A stretch of 64,000 nucleotides of DNA, from contig OX352765.1 in assembly GCA_947095585.1 (NCBI GenBank), positions 22,784,254-22,848,253 on the forward strand. Direction: 5' to 3'. Shown in pieces: positions 24,121 through 36,812 of the stretch. The position numbers were made by a program, and so were the translations under genes. Each line of letters starts with the position of its first letter. The first letter of the stretch is position 1. A model generated the notes under the pieces. The model did not search any database and was not told where the DNA came from. It saw nothing but the letters and a program-made list of their open reading frames with translations. The DNA is from Nephrocerus scutellatus (lineage: Eukaryota > Arthropoda > Insecta > Diptera > Pipunculidae).

Positions 24121-26569
24121 TTTCAGAATATACCCAAGAATCATTTATTGTGCACGAATTAGGGGACACCTAGTGTATACAAATTGCAGCTATCACTCAC
24201 GCACGCACGCACCACTGTGATTCTAAAATTGTGATGGAATTTTATTAGTATATGCCAATTAAACGATTCAAATATTTTAAACAGACATACAAAACATATT
24301 GGCAACAACTCTTTCAGTTATTCTCAAATTTTTCTTTCGTCGATTCTCAAACTTTACTTTCAGTGCTTCTCAAAATATTTTCGTTGAAAGACAATTGACA
24401 TTAAATTAAATAATACAAACTAGGGACGGGGTTATTCGTATTACAATCCACACTCGTGTGTACAACAATTTGCCCAGTAACGGAACTGATAATTTGCGTA
24501 AAAACTAAATTTATTATTTTTGAAATTAATTCAATTCAATCGATTTTTCATCGTTTTAAATTTACCACTTAGTTCAATGTAACACATTCAGGATTAATGG
24601 AATGGCTGATACGAACTTGACTTAATTGAACGCAGCTGGAGAATTTATGGTGCACATGTTTTAAATCGTGGTGTCGATTTCAGATTTTATATTCATATTA
24701 CTTAAATCGACATTTTCTACCTAAAGCAAAGCTTCGTTTGCATAGCTTTTAAGTTAATTACATCAGAGGCAAAGCGAAATGTTCGAAAAATGCAACGTTG
24801 CTGAGCATTGTGTCTTCTATGACATTAATAATAATTAGAAATTTATGAAAATTCAATTTGTTGACAGTGCCTTGTGCGTGAACAGCGCCCAGGGGGGCAC
24901 AATATAATTATGTATTTATTAAAATAATAAAATTTCGTTGATACTCTTTCATGAGTGTTGCTATGTCATCATTCTGTTCATTATTTTTTTTTGTTCAACG
25001 TTTGGTTGCATTCAATTGATTGAATAATGGATTCGCGCGTGGGAACTACATGAAATTCAGAGTTGACATCCCACTCAGTCACTCAATCGTAGGTAAGGTT
25101 TTTTGAGTCACTTCAAATAACTGTAAAATTGAATGGCCTATATTTTGCATTGAAGTGAAAAGAAACTTTGAAGACCAAGTGGAAAAAGAAAGAAAAATTT
25201 ATTTTTTTTATATTACAAAGTGCATATCAGTTTTGCTTTTTAAACAGTCGAGTATGGAATAAGACCTCTTCAAAATTTTCACGACATAGTTTATATCATG
25301 TTGAATATAAATGCGTAGCCAGTAGTGCCTTTATAACCCGATCCCCAACGGGCTACCTCTGAATGATGCGATAATTTCAGCAATTCAAAGAAAGTAATCA
25401 AATTCAAAAAAGTTATCAAAAGAAATATAACTCAAATTGAACAAAAATTTTATTTTTTGGATCTATTTACCTTTGTTTTCCATAATTTCTGAAAATTGGT
25501 ACTGAAATATGTTAGCTTTTCATTGTAAAGGGTCAATTATAATGGACTTGAGTGGAATTCATTTAGCTGATGTGAACGACTTATGGTATGCGAATCGTAT
25601 GCTATGACCATAATGTGATTTTCGTTAAATGTTCGTTAACTTACGTGGGATTAAGCAAGGTGTCAATGAAGTGGGACACTCCGTTCGGAAATTTGACAGC
25701 TGCGAGAAATTGTGTGAAAGTTGATTTCAAATAAATCGGTTGGTTTTAACTTAAAAATTTAAATTCATTTAGTTAATTTGATGCTTTTTAATGAATTGTT
25801 AAATAATATAATAATGGATGATATAATTTCTTCGGCGAAATTGTCTCCCAATCGCCATTGTGCACGGTTGTGCTGCACTTCAGTACACGCATTGTTGAAA
25901 ACTTGTGTTTGCGCACAAAAAATTAAAAACAAAAGTGCTATTGTCAAAATAATGTCTTGCGATGCCGCTCAGACAACAAGTCCAAAGTGCAGTGAGGTGT
26001 CCGTGTACCCCATCCTCAACAGTGAATCTAAAGAACTTAGTGAAATATAACTGTCCTATATTTCGCATGCAGCAGTTTGATGTTCTAATTATTTAGCAAT
26101 AGAATAACGGATTCTAGTGTTTGTTTCTTCTGGTGATTTAACTCATTTTGTCGTGATGGTGTGTTGATAATCCATAGTGAGACATCCACTTCTCAACTTC
26201 GGTTAAGTTGTGTTTTGTGTATATGTTTTTGTAGTTATGTGTAATTTAAAAGTAAACCACAGCAACATAAGTGGGCTGAGATCGAATGCCCATATTAATA
26301 GCCACAATCCATCAATTCTGGCACTCAAGTACTTGGTAATTCAGATACCTCAGAATTAAATGTGCTTGGGTATAGCTTGACGCGGACTCGCAATTTTTGT
26401 CCGTAGTGATGTTGCGTTTCAGCTTATACCTTAAAGCAGCCAATGTTCCAATCCGGAATTTGATTTCATATGGCTGAGAGTGCAGGTATAAGGGCGTAAC
26501 ATTCACTATTTCTTTTTATGTAGAAACATCAACTTCGAAAGTGCTCCAACTCAGAGCGAGTTTGATGCA
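24121..26569. other. No gene seen
   Basis: AT-rich unique DNA with a short (GCAC)n run near 24200. The 90-codon frame at 25778-26050 contains many cysteines but shows no signal peptide, splice context or family resemblance. It is left uncalled. Confidence 0.4.
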
Positions 26570-27960
26570 TTGTCTGACTCAGTTTTAAGAATTTTTACAA
26601 AATACGAGTATCGTAAAATAAAGCAACCTGGGAAGAAAATCTGGTCCGTGAACTCGAGCAGTACAGAGAGCGAAGACCGCACAGCACGAAGACTGCTGCA
26701 AAGACAAGGAGTGTTATCTGATTTCCGATCACAAAGGCATCATTGAGCAATTGAAAGAGAATTTTTTTGACTTGTTAAATAGCCAGTTAACCGAGGAATT
26801 AGTGGCTTAAACAATGACCAATGAAAACACTGAGCTGAAGCCACTAAGTGATTTTAAGCAATACATCGGCTTAAAAATTACGATGATTTGAAATCAAAAG
26901 TTATTGGAGCTGATAGAAGAAACGACGCTAAAAGACTGGAAAAGAGGCAATCTGTGCCCCATACATAAGAAAGAAGATATCAAAACGTGCAGTAGTTATA
27001 GTGATATAGCGTATTTGATTATCTCTTTTATCCGTTAAGACAGACATACTCTAAAGTCATTATTGGAAAATAGCCTCACTATATAATCTGTTAATAGACT
27101 TCAGCCTATGATACTATACCCAGAGTTGAATTCGGCATCTCAAAAAAAATTACCATACCATGAAGTTTGGCCGCAATCAATGACCAATTTCACGATATCT
27201 TGGGTTGCACAGAAATGAGAGCAAAACAAAGTACAAAGTAGGTCTGCGAGCAAAATATATCACAATTGAAAAAGTGCAAACCTTTAACTCGCGTTAATTG
27301 TAGCTACCAATAATATCATGGAAGTGCACGTTTACTTTTGTTTTGCATTGATTTTTTTTTAATTATTATTTTATTTTTATTGTAGGTGGGGCTGTAAAGC
27401 CTTGTGCACTGCAACCTTGAGGTCTATTGTGCATCCTAGATGCTTTACCACATTATCAGACTGTTCCGTTCCTTTGTAAACGCCACCACATCTGCCATGA
27501 GCCTTGAAATGTTTTATTCTTTTCCGGGTGAGGGCTGCACATATGAATATGAATATGAGGTTTTATTTGCCTCGCTACAAAATTGTCATCGATCCGATTA
27601 CTTACATAAGGATCCGATACTTAGGTCATTAGCAAAAAGTACTCTGAGCTTTTAGCCGCGCTCGAGAGAAAAGCCTTACGGAGAATTTTTGGTCCCGTAT
27701 GTGAGAAAATTCTATTCCGAATACCCTATAACGATGAGATATATGAGCGTTATAGCGGCTCGGCTTGGACATCGGCCAATTAGAAGAACCAAATACTATA
27801 ATAAATCAGGAAGATAAAGGGAATCGCTGTAAGCATCGTCTACGAAGAACAGCCGAAAAAGAGATAGGTAGCTCAGGAATAACAGAAACACCCTAACTTA
27901 AACGAACAATTTCCGATATCTGGTCAACACAAATTTCCTAGAAACTCCAGATAAGCCCAG
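26570..27960 (+). mobile_element. Family R retrotransposon, decayed copy with internal insertion
   Basis: Blocks in order: IIEQLKENFFDLLNS (26735), TLKDWKRGNLCPIHKKED (26930-26980), then stop-riddled RT remnants to about 27330. A dispersed ~100-bp repeat follows at 27355-27460. The C-terminal block is ERKALRRIFGPVCEK with RIPYNDEIYERY (27665-27750). The catalytic RT box is not recoverable. Confidence 0.65.
27355..27460 (+). repeat. Dispersed ~100-bp repeat, copy 2
   Basis: It aligns with 15795-15895 (TTATTGTAGGTGGGGCTG..AAAGCC, GCAACCTTGAGGTCTATTG). It lies inside the family R copy, between its RT core and C-terminus, and therefore inserted later or replaced the missing part. Confidence 0.5.
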
Positions 27961-28531
27961 AATCACAGTGGGTTGTTTAATCAGTGGTATTAGCATTTTT
28001 ACAGCTTTCGTAATTTCCAAGTATCAACCATAAAGTTTGTCCGTTAATTAATAAATTAATTAATTTTCATTAAGCTTTTCATCCAGCATAGAATGACTTT
28101 ATGGGATCAAAGGCAATTCTCAGCAATTGTTCAGTGGATTGAATTGTGCTAGCTGCTTGCTCATTACACAAATAGAAAAACAATACCATAACCCGTGAAT
28201 ATAGATTTGCAGTATTTCCATAGTAACGTCAATTGCAAGAACTCAGCCTGGCAACCTTCAAACACTATAATTAGAAACTCGCCAGTATTTATCTGGGAAC
28301 CATCAGTGTATATTAGAACATAGCTAAAATCAGGATGATTGCTTTGATTGCACGACTTTCTGTTGGGAATGCTTGAGTACCTAGAAAAAAAGAAAATGTA
28401 ACTTTTAAAATTGTTTACGATTTCTTAAAGCGTATTACACTTTGTTTATACACCCAAGGTTAACCTGTTGAACAACATTAAAAAAGCTGCAATCAATTTA
28501 CATAAAAATCTTATTTCTATTTGGCATCCGT

Positions 28532-28715
28532 GGGCGCCGTGACTCAGTGGACAAGTGCATGGACTTCTGAGCAGGAGGTTCGTGGTTCGAATCTCAGAAA
28601 CACCAAAAGTATTTTTCTCGGTCCCACCTCTCGCGAATGTCTGACAAACGTCCGAGAGTAACTTGTCACGGAAAGCTTCTAAATTCGCCGTTCCGATAAC
28701 ACAAATAAAAAATGA
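28532..28715 (+). mobile_element. tRNA-derived SINE, copy 1
   Basis: The head GGGCGCCGTGACTCAGTGG contains a pol III A box (about 28541-28550). GGTTCGAATC at 28584-28593 is a good B box. A tRNA-unrelated body follows (CCCACCTCTCGCGAATGTCT, ACTTGTCACGGAAAGCTTC). The body is shared with copies at 34.03 kb and 37.98 kb. It lacks the tail seen in the other copies (GGTCTGTTGCGCC-type). Confidence 0.8.
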
Positions 28716-29980
28716 TACATGTGATTACGTTCTATATCTGTACTAAATCTGACAAAACTTGGATAGCGCATGTCTGGTTAAGTAAATGCAACTAGGGCTT
28801 TAGTTTGCTTAATAAAAAAAGACTGCAGTAAAATAACCCAACTAGATCTCAATATTTTAAGCAGAACTAAAGTCAAACGAATTTTATTTTACTGTGCAAA
28901 GTTTTTTAAGCTGTTATTTTTAATGCCTCAACAAAAATCACAAATTTTACTACATTCACATTGGTGGAATACGTGACTCACTTCCTGTGTTTTTTTTTTT
29001 TTTTTTGACGGCTAAATTTATATAAAATGACAATTTTACCATTTCCGCCGCCAACCACCAATGACAACTTTAATTCAATTTCGTGCAGGACGTGCAGGAG
29101 CCCCCAAAATTAATACGAGTAAATCGGATGCTTTCACATAAATCGCAAAAACAATTAGTTCGATACGCAGATACACATGTATACAAATATACATGTACAG
29201 CGTTTGGTGCTCTTCATTGCATGCACGCACTTCCCATGCAAAATTAATTTAATTTTATACAATTCACCACTTTCAATCAGTGCAGTGTCCAGTGTCCACG
29301 CCGAATTTCGATTTCAAATCTCACTTGTAGCGGGAAGGATTTTGGTATGATCATGCGGGCAAAGTGTGTGTGGCTGTGTGTGATTGTGTGGTTAAACATT
29401 GCATTGCATTGCACTCGATGAAGCAGGACACTTTGACTAGTAAATACAGAAAAATCCGTGACGTATAAATTGTTTCGTTTGTTTTAATCCGGAGTCAATG
29501 CATTTTCACATTGCATACAAATTCAATGCAGCACTTTGGCAACTCAACGAACAGCATGAGTTTCGGAAACACTGTGGAGGGGATTTTTGGCATTGGTCAT
29601 CAACAGGAACCAAACAGGAGCCAAACGTTGAATGTTAAACAAAAATTCATTTATGCTGTAGTTGTTGTTGTAGTTATCGTTTATTAAGTTGAAGTTAAAG
29701 TGCGATTCGTTAAGCATAATTCGAGTTCAATATGTGTTGCGGTTGTGAGTAAACAGTGGAGCAAAAGGTATTGGTGGGTCGATTTTTTTTAATTTTATTG
29801 ATTTATTTTTTATATTATTTATTTTTTATTTAACTTAATTTTTTGTTATTATTGTTTTTAAATAAGAAAACCCACAACCCATAATAATGAGACTTCGTTC
29901 GGTTTTTGCTGTCGAGTGCACTTTTCCACCGGAGCCTATCAAGCTTAATCCCCATTCCATTGACGCTCGCACATAAGTCT
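28716..29980. other. No gene seen
   Basis: AT-rich DNA with a T-run (28988-29006), a GTGTGTG-rich patch around 29364-29392 and a T/A-rich run at 29780-29860. No exon is supported. Confidence 0.4.
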
Positions 29981-30635
29981 TTTTAAAAGCTTTTATTTAA
30001 CTTGACTTGACCCGTTTTTGTCATTTTTTTAAGGACCACTTTGAGGTCCTTTTTAATCACCTTCCCCACGACCTAGAGAGCTCAAATTTTTTAAGTTAGA
30101 CACTCACCCCTTTTTGTCTGTATTTTCGACCACTTTGTGGTCCATTTTAACCACCTTCCACACGTCCACCTTCCTTCTAGGTCGTGTGGAAGTGGTCGAA
30201 AATACAGACAAATAGCGTTTTTATATTCTAAATATGACGAGTGTCGCGTGTGATGGTATGGCATTTATTCGACTTCTTTGAGGTCCTTTTTAACCATCTT
30301 CCCCACGACCTAGAGAGTGAATTTTGTGGGTGTCTAAGTCCAAAATAACAGTTTTTATATTCCAAGTATGACGCGTGTCACGTGTAGCACGTGTGAAGCG
30401 TATGATGGGTTAAAAATTGTTTTATTCGACTTATTTGAGGTCCTTTTTAACCGCCTTCCACTTAGAGAGTTAAAATATTGTAAGAATCTAAGTCCAAAAT
30501 AATATTTTTTATATTCCACGTATGACGTGTGTCACTTTTCCCGTGTGAAACGTGTGATGGTTTGAAATCGCGCCATTTTCTCGTTTTTGAGGTCTTTTTT
30601 AACCTTTGCTGTCTTTTTTGGCTTCGATGTTTCAC
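29981..30635 (+). repeat. Family M element, copy 2 (tandem ~155-bp units)
   Basis: It starts with the family end TTTTATTTAACTTGACTTGA. TTGAGGTC recurs at about 30041, 30278, 30435 and 30587, so the clean spacing is 157 and 152 bp. Each unit ends in a GC-rich core with TGACGYGTGTCRCGTGTG-like words. The first interval is longer (237 bp) because of the palindrome at 30113-30212. The right end seen in the other two copies is missing or degraded here. Confidence 0.75.
30113..30212. repeat. ~100-bp near-perfect palindrome in family M copy 2
   Basis: The right arm 30183-30212 (30 nt) is the exact reverse complement of the left arm, 30113-30135 plus 30157-30163 or so, with a 21-nt insertion in the left arm. 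The arms contain TTTGTCTGTATTTTCGACC, which is the family M left-end sequence. The palindrome therefore arose by inverted duplication of the element's own end. Confidence 0.7.
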
Positions 30636-33199
30636 CTGCTACAGCTTAAATTGGGCTTCTCCTTACACGAACTGAACGTGATGCTTGCATCCCTGCATCG
30701 GTAGGTAGTGACAATGCAGGCTGCGCTGTGTTCCTTATAAGTTCCAACTTAGCCTTGAATATATCCTTGATTTCGACGTACTTCTCCAAATGTTGACCTT
30801 TTCTCACTATCACTCATGTTTGTTGGTTCTATTGTGACCTACAACTTTGAACAAAAGGACCTTTGCCTAATTAAAACTGTTGTTTAAAAAACTTTAAACT
30901 TTTCTGGAGATCCGGCTCGAAGGACAATGTTCAGTTTGGTTTAACTGAATATACTACTTAATAATATAATCGTGGGTCGTGGCTTGTTAAGGTAAATAAG
31001 TAGCCGTTGATATCTGGTTTTGAACTATATTCTATTTTTTTTGAACATGTTCTTAAAAATTTAATACTAGTTATATTGTAGCTTCGAATCTACAAGTGGG
31101 AACTTTCTGTTAAAACTTGATCCAGTTTTAATGTACGGTAAAATCACGATTTTTTGTATTTTTGTTTTGTTTTGTTTTGTTTTTGTGACAAAGTAGAAAT
31201 TGCATAGGTGACTTCTGACTAGCAGATATGTTCGTTTATTTTCTCACCCCAGCGGAGGTTTTGTTCACCAATGTCCTTGCGATGCGATGAAAATTGCGAG
31301 AAACCTGTTCAATAGATTGGCGCAAATATCCGGCGACACCTGAAACAATCCGATGGACACATTAAACCTGGAAAACCTGATGTCACCGAATCGCTTTGGT
31401 TATGCTCCTCGACTGATGACAATACATACAAAACTGATCTGCTGGGCGGTAAACGATTCTTTAGTATTCCATAGGTACAAATGCCGACGAGACGCATCGA
31501 CCAACATTCCAGTCAGTGTCACGTTCGCCGCATTCTTCGTCATACGTAATCAGACTGACCGCACACTGCACCTACCGCCCACCACCACACACGTAACAAC
31601 TACGGGTACACCCGCAAATTCGAAAGGACCTTTTAATTGTTTTAATTCAAAGTAATTGATGGTTTTATCGACACGTTCGCTTCGTTTCGATCGCTCCGGA
31701 TGGTGAGTAGTAGCATGAGCTGATGTCGCAAGCATTTCAATTGCGATTTTTTTTTTAATTTTCTCATTGAATATTCAATCGATATTCATTGCATTAATAT
31801 CGACAAATTCGACTTCGAATTGATTTAAAATGGGTATTTGCTATTGCTGGTAAAGTGGTTGTCTCTTGTCGTGTGGAAGTAATGATTGTAATCTTGGATT
31901 GTGTCATCATCGAACTTGTTTTTTTCGTAAAGTTAAGCCATATCATTGATTTTGAAATTACTTGTGAGTCGTGTAATGGAACAGTGAGTAAATTGTAATT
32001 TCAGAGACCGCTTATTCCTCAACAGGCATGAGAAAGTAATCTGAACTGCATCCGCTGCACCTTTTCTGTCTTGACTGTCCTCGCAAAGGGAACAAATTCT
32101 TAGAAACTCACTACCCGATAAAGATAAGAAAATGTTGCAAATATAATCCCACTCAAACACGCGTAGGATGATTCATTCATAAAACCGCGTCCAAGGTTTT
32201 TCAACGATTGCATAAGAGTCGCGTTCCTTTCGATCATTCGTATCCAGACAGTCGATTGTGCCTGACTGTCTCATAAAAATGCAGCTTTTCATAATCCGTC
32301 ACAAAGGGATAACCATGTATTCAACAAACTCCCATCAGAAAATCGTAAGAGGGAATAACCAGACAAAAATTGATTCATGCAAAACTCATTGCATTCGCTT
32401 ATTCCTCAAGAATGCAGTACAGTGGGTAAATGAACGCTGATTAATCTGACATGACCGACATAAAAGGACATTGTTGCGTGTGGTGTGTTGCGTCTGCATT
32501 TTACCTGCCTCCGCCGTGCATCACGAAATAAAGGCGAAATGGAAGCTGCAAGGCTTACTAATTCAACGAGTTATTGCAACGTCAACATCTCATTTTTATT
32601 TTGTATTTTATTTTGCTCTGCTGAAGTCGCACATTCTCGATAATTGCATTCGAGTCTTCATTTATCATCGTAATTGTGTCGCTGCTCAAGAAACCTTGAC
32701 GGGGGCGTCATAATGTAAATTCGTTATGATGAAGCAGCTCTTACTGTTCTGTCAGAAATTCTGTTATAAAGACTTAAAAATCACTCAATGCCATGCCCTT
32801 GTCCCGACAATTTCCAGTACATAAATAATATGATTGGTTTGAATTTATTGACATTGTCTGTGAAGAGGGGAAAGAGGATGTAAACAAAAAAAACTTTACT
32901 GATTAATTAGGAAATAACACGACAGCTGGTGGGGACTAAACTTTCCCTGTAAGGATGATTTACATAACAGGACGCCTAGAGTACATAGATGACGTTGGCG
33001 ATACAACTTCTCTCTTAATCTCTTGGTCCAATTAAACGAAGTGCGAAGCGAGTTTTCAAAGTTCAACCGGTATGAAGGAGATTGTATTATCTCCGTAAAC
33101 CACGCCATTTTTTAACTGACTGTGATGAAATTTTAAAAAGTCCTGAACTAAGGATCATGCAGCATGTCAAAGGTAATAACATCGAAAATAATAAGGATA
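30636..33199. other. No gene seen; less AT-rich unique DNA
   Basis: The region 31.2-32.7 kb is more balanced in base composition than its surroundings and free of recognised repeats, apart from (TTTTG)n near 31160. Frames of 60-100 codons occur on both strands (31309-31735, 32471-32713) without known domains or convincing splice pairs. It could be regulatory. I do not call a gene. Confidence 0.35.
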
Positions 33200-33201
33200 T
33201 A

Positions 33202-33550
33202 CAGTAATGGCTCGATAATTCGGACAATTAAAAACATGAGGTTGTCCGGATTACTGATTCGTCGATTCCACCGATCGATTGGTCCGGACTAACAGGATCC
33301 TTATGAACATTAATTTCTTAACATCTCAAAACGATATTATTTTACTTTATAAATAAATATTAATCAAAAAAGAACATTTTTTCGAAGTTCCCGTTAAACT
33401 TGCAAAAAATAATGAACAAAAATCAACATAAAATTATATTTCCGGATTATCGAGTACTGTTTTAGTTTAACTGACCGGATCATATAATTATATGTGCTTC
33501 ATATTTACTGTCCGGACTACTGAGGAGTTCTAATTAGCAAGCCACTACTG
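33202..33550. mobile_element. pogo/Tigger-like MITE
   Basis: The 349-bp element is flanked by TA on both sides (33200-33201 and 33551-33552). The left end CAGTAATGGCTCGATAATT matches the inverted right end CAGTAGTGGCTTGCTAATT at 16 of 19 positions. Subterminal GTCCGGA motifs occur on both sides. CAGTA-type ends with TA target duplication fit the pogo/Tigger branch of Tc1/mariner. There is no transposase frame, so it is non-autonomous. Confidence 0.8.
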
Positions 33551-34032
33551 TATACCCAAAACTATTTCATATACTAATTTTAAACGGTTGCAAACAGTAT
33601 GACGCTATCTTGTGAGTGACGAAATATTCATTGAATGTTGCAAGTTGCATGTGTTGGGAGCAAAAATTTTCTAATTGTTTTTCCAAGAAAAACATGGAGA
33701 CCTATTAACGGATTCAAAGCGTTGCTGCAGATTGCAGTCCAAACCTTTTATATTCCATTCTAAAAATAGATTTTAAGTCTTTCACAAACTAATATTATGT
33801 AACTAGTCATATCAAAATTAAAAATAGCACACACCTGTTAGCCCTATCTGCACTCCAACTTTCATTTTTTTTCAACGATCTAAATGTCTCTCAATAAAAA
33901 AAGGCTATAATTACTTTTCTTTCCAAAGTCTTGGAAGCGCTGATCAACGTTCTTCTATCTTCACAAGCATGTAAGAAAAAACAATTGTTTTGCCCCGATT
34001 ATTAGACTCGCCCTTCGGGGTCGCAATAAATT

Positions 34033-34303
34033 GTGGGCGCCGGGGCTCAGTGGTTAGTGCGTTGCACTAATGAGCGGGAGGTTCGAAAGTTCAAATCCCA
34101 GAAAAACCCCAAGAAGCTTTTTCACGTCTGACAAAAGTCCGTATGTAATAATTGTCATTGGAAGCTTCTCAAAACGCCATTCGGATATGACTTTAAAATG
34201 GAGATCCCTTCCCTTCTATTTGTGTGCAAAAACATAACATACACTTCGCAAAGCTCTATAATCTAGGCCCTACACCGTGCGGTCTGTTACGCCAAACATT
34301 ATT
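34033..34303 (+). mobile_element. tRNA-derived SINE, copy 2
   Basis: The head GGGCGCCGGGGCTCAGTGG holds the A box. GTTCGAAAGTTCAAATCCC at 34081-34099 is a B box with a small internal insertion. The body aligns with copies 1 and 3, and it ends with the family tail GCGGTCTGTTACGCC at about 34279-34293. The A-box region is best preserved here, the B box in copy 1. Confidence 0.75.
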
Positions 34304-35229
34304 ACAAATTGTCATAAATTGCTTAGTGTTTTTACAAAAAAATAATAATAATAATAATCCCGATGTTATAACAAAAGTAACAATTTATAAAATCGATTAT
34401 CTTTGATATACGTATATTCAATGCAAAAAAATGTTTTGTTTGTCGTTGAAATTCAAGCGGCTGCAGTACGAATATTATGTACATTTTACTTAAACGTTAA
34501 ATTTACATTCGCAAAGTCATAGTGTGACACATCGTGACATTTACCCAAAAGAATGAACACAATTTTCGAATTAAAAAAATTATTTACCGCAAAATACTTA
34601 TCTATCAACCCACCTATTCCAAACAAATTTCTAACCCATAAAAATACCTCTCCACTTAATGTGTATTTATTTGCAAAAAAAAGTTGCATAATTAACCAGA
34701 TGTCCTTGTTTAGGTCAACGTTTTGGTAAAACCCATCATGACAAAGAAAGTTAAAGTCTATATTAAAATCGATGATTTGTCATTGTCTCTGTTAATAAGA
34801 GTCTGTGTGTTTTTTTATGTTAATAATTGGCTCGTATAATAGTCCCAGTTATTTTTCTAAATAAACCGTAAAATTTTTTGCATCCAAATTTGTATGGATC
34901 TGTATAATTAGAAAATGTAAATCCGTCGATGATGATGCTGTGATTACGTATCTATAGAATATTGAAATGCTCGTAACTTAACCAATTTTATGTTGCTGAG
35001 TCAGAAGAATATTTTGTTTTGATTTGTGAGAGAAAGTATCTTGTTTGCTTATATATATTAAGTTCGAAAATCATAAAAAATCAAAATGAATTGATCTAGT
35101 TAGATAGGTACGTAGAGTTGTCAGAAAACAATTTGTTAAATATTTACGGACATATAGGTATGAGATATGTATTATCAAAGAATTTATAAAGAAATTATGC
35201 GATTTTTTTTTTGTAATATGTATAAAGTG
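34304..35229. other. No gene seen
   Basis: AT-rich DNA with an (AAT)n run at about 34341-34358. Nothing recognised. Confidence 0.4.
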
Positions 35230-36812
35230 TTATAAATGAATTGGGATTAGACGAGTAAACAAAGGTAAACACTTGCAAGATGCCTTATGAGCCCAAATAA
35301 ACAGGTTTGGCAGCGATGCCATAACTAGACATGACTTTGTACAGCTCGCATCTTCTGTGCTTTTGCCTATCCTGTTCGCAAACTGACTTGAGTGCAGAGG
35401 GGTAGACAATTCTAACCAGCCTCTAATATGAACATCAATAAGTCTCTCCATGGTTTTGAGGACAAATGATGTTAGACTTATAGCTCTGTATGATTTACGC
35501 AGCTCACTAGGCCTATTGCCTGGTTTGATCACAAGATTCTGCCCACCATCCAGCCAGCCAGCCACTGGCACGCGAAGTTAATATAGATAATTTAAAAAGA
35601 GCCTACTGCCCATTTAACCTTATCCGGACTGAAGATATTAACGGATAAACTGTTTACTGTACTAGTAATATAGACTCTTTGGTCAGATGCTTTTGGGTAC
35701 GTGTATGGTGTACGAGTAGACGAACCTGGGAAATGAACCTGGAGTAGGGTTCTGATTGTATACTCACGGTCCAACGTATAGGTACCATTGGCCTTTTTAA
35801 TAAACATACACAGTTTGTCTGATCCTCAACTAATGCTATATGTATTCGTCCAGCTACTGGCATTTCGACAATGTTTTCCCAGCATTTCCTCCATGTGGCA
35901 CGTTTGGATCATCTTAATTCAGAGTTGACTCTGTAGGTGCGAACCTATATTCGTTCCAACACTTCGTGCGTTTAGCAAAGTAGAAGAGTTTTCCAACCTT
36001 CTTTCTAAGCGTAGCCAGTTGTTCCACCAGGGAACCTTCCTTTTAAACAAGCTGGTTTTAGGGACACAGCTGTCATTGTAGGAAGAGAAGAGAGAGTAGA
36101 CTTAATAGTTGTGACAACCATATCTACTTTAGAGAGGACAATCCCTGATATAGATTCCAGTCCGTGAACTTTGGATCATATCTAGAAGAAGCATATGTCA
36201 GTTTGCCAGGAAATCAAACCTGATGTGTTGATGGTGTGACAGCGAGGCTTCGTCGGACACATGCCAGTTTTTAACAAAGTTGGAGATAAATGAACTGGCG
36301 AGAATGAGGTCAAGTACCTCCTCGCAAATAGCATTTACATATGAATGTAGGTTCAGATCTTTTATTTAATATATCTATATTACTACTAATAAGATATTCT
36401 AAAAGGCACTCATTACTTCTATTGATGTCGATGCTGCCCAAGACCTCATGATGTGCATTTGCTTCGCATCTTATGAGATATTGAAAGTTTCTGTTCCGGC
36501 AGTGCTCCATCAGATCCTGGACCTGGTGGAATGTTGTCGTCATCGCCGGGAAAATATGCTGAAGCATACATGATGTTCTGTGTTCCCCTCTCGGTCGGAA
36601 TTTCAATAAGCCGCCCTTGGCGCTGGCTTTTACTGGCATTTACAGATCAACTTACTTGTCCCGTTCCGTACACCTTTTATCTGACCGCTACAAACCCAAG
36701 ACTCTTGGATGAGACCAAGGGTTATATTTTCCTCCGCGAACCGCTTGCTGAGGGTAGCGGATGCGCCTTTCGCGTGACGCAGGCTCGCCTGTAACACCCT
36801 GATTGTGCTCAT
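35230..36812 (-). mobile_element. Family L2 retrotransposon ORF2, endonuclease to RT start
   Basis: ORF2 begins at the minus-strand ATG 36812-36810. It reads RVLQASLRHAKGASATL and ITLGLIQESW (endonuclease strand with the catalytic QE). After a frameshift come CEANAHHEVLGSIDINRS (the DxNAHH block, with D replaced by E) and SSNIDILNK with EPTF (36480-36320). At 35530-35400 the RT starts: YRAISLTSFVLKTMERLI then a partial fingers region. It is truncated at the 35230 end before the catalytic box. The R1/LOA-like assignment is from these endonuclease and RT words. Confidence 0.75.

Noticed and set aside
23599..24220. Overlapping frames on both strands as paralogous proteins
   Set aside because: They arise from the 122-bp tandem repeat, which lacks stops in several frames.
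25778..26050. 90-codon cysteine-containing frame as a secreted peptide
   Set aside because: No signal peptide, odd start, and strong overlap with open frames on the other strand.
28532..28610. Stand-alone tRNA gene
   Set aside because: A and B boxes are present, but no cloverleaf with a proper acceptor stem forms by eye and the head continues into a repeated SINE body.
31309..31735. Short frames on both strands in a less AT-rich patch as exons of one gene
   Set aside because: I could not connect them with consensus splice sites in a consistent phase, and the peptides match nothing I know.
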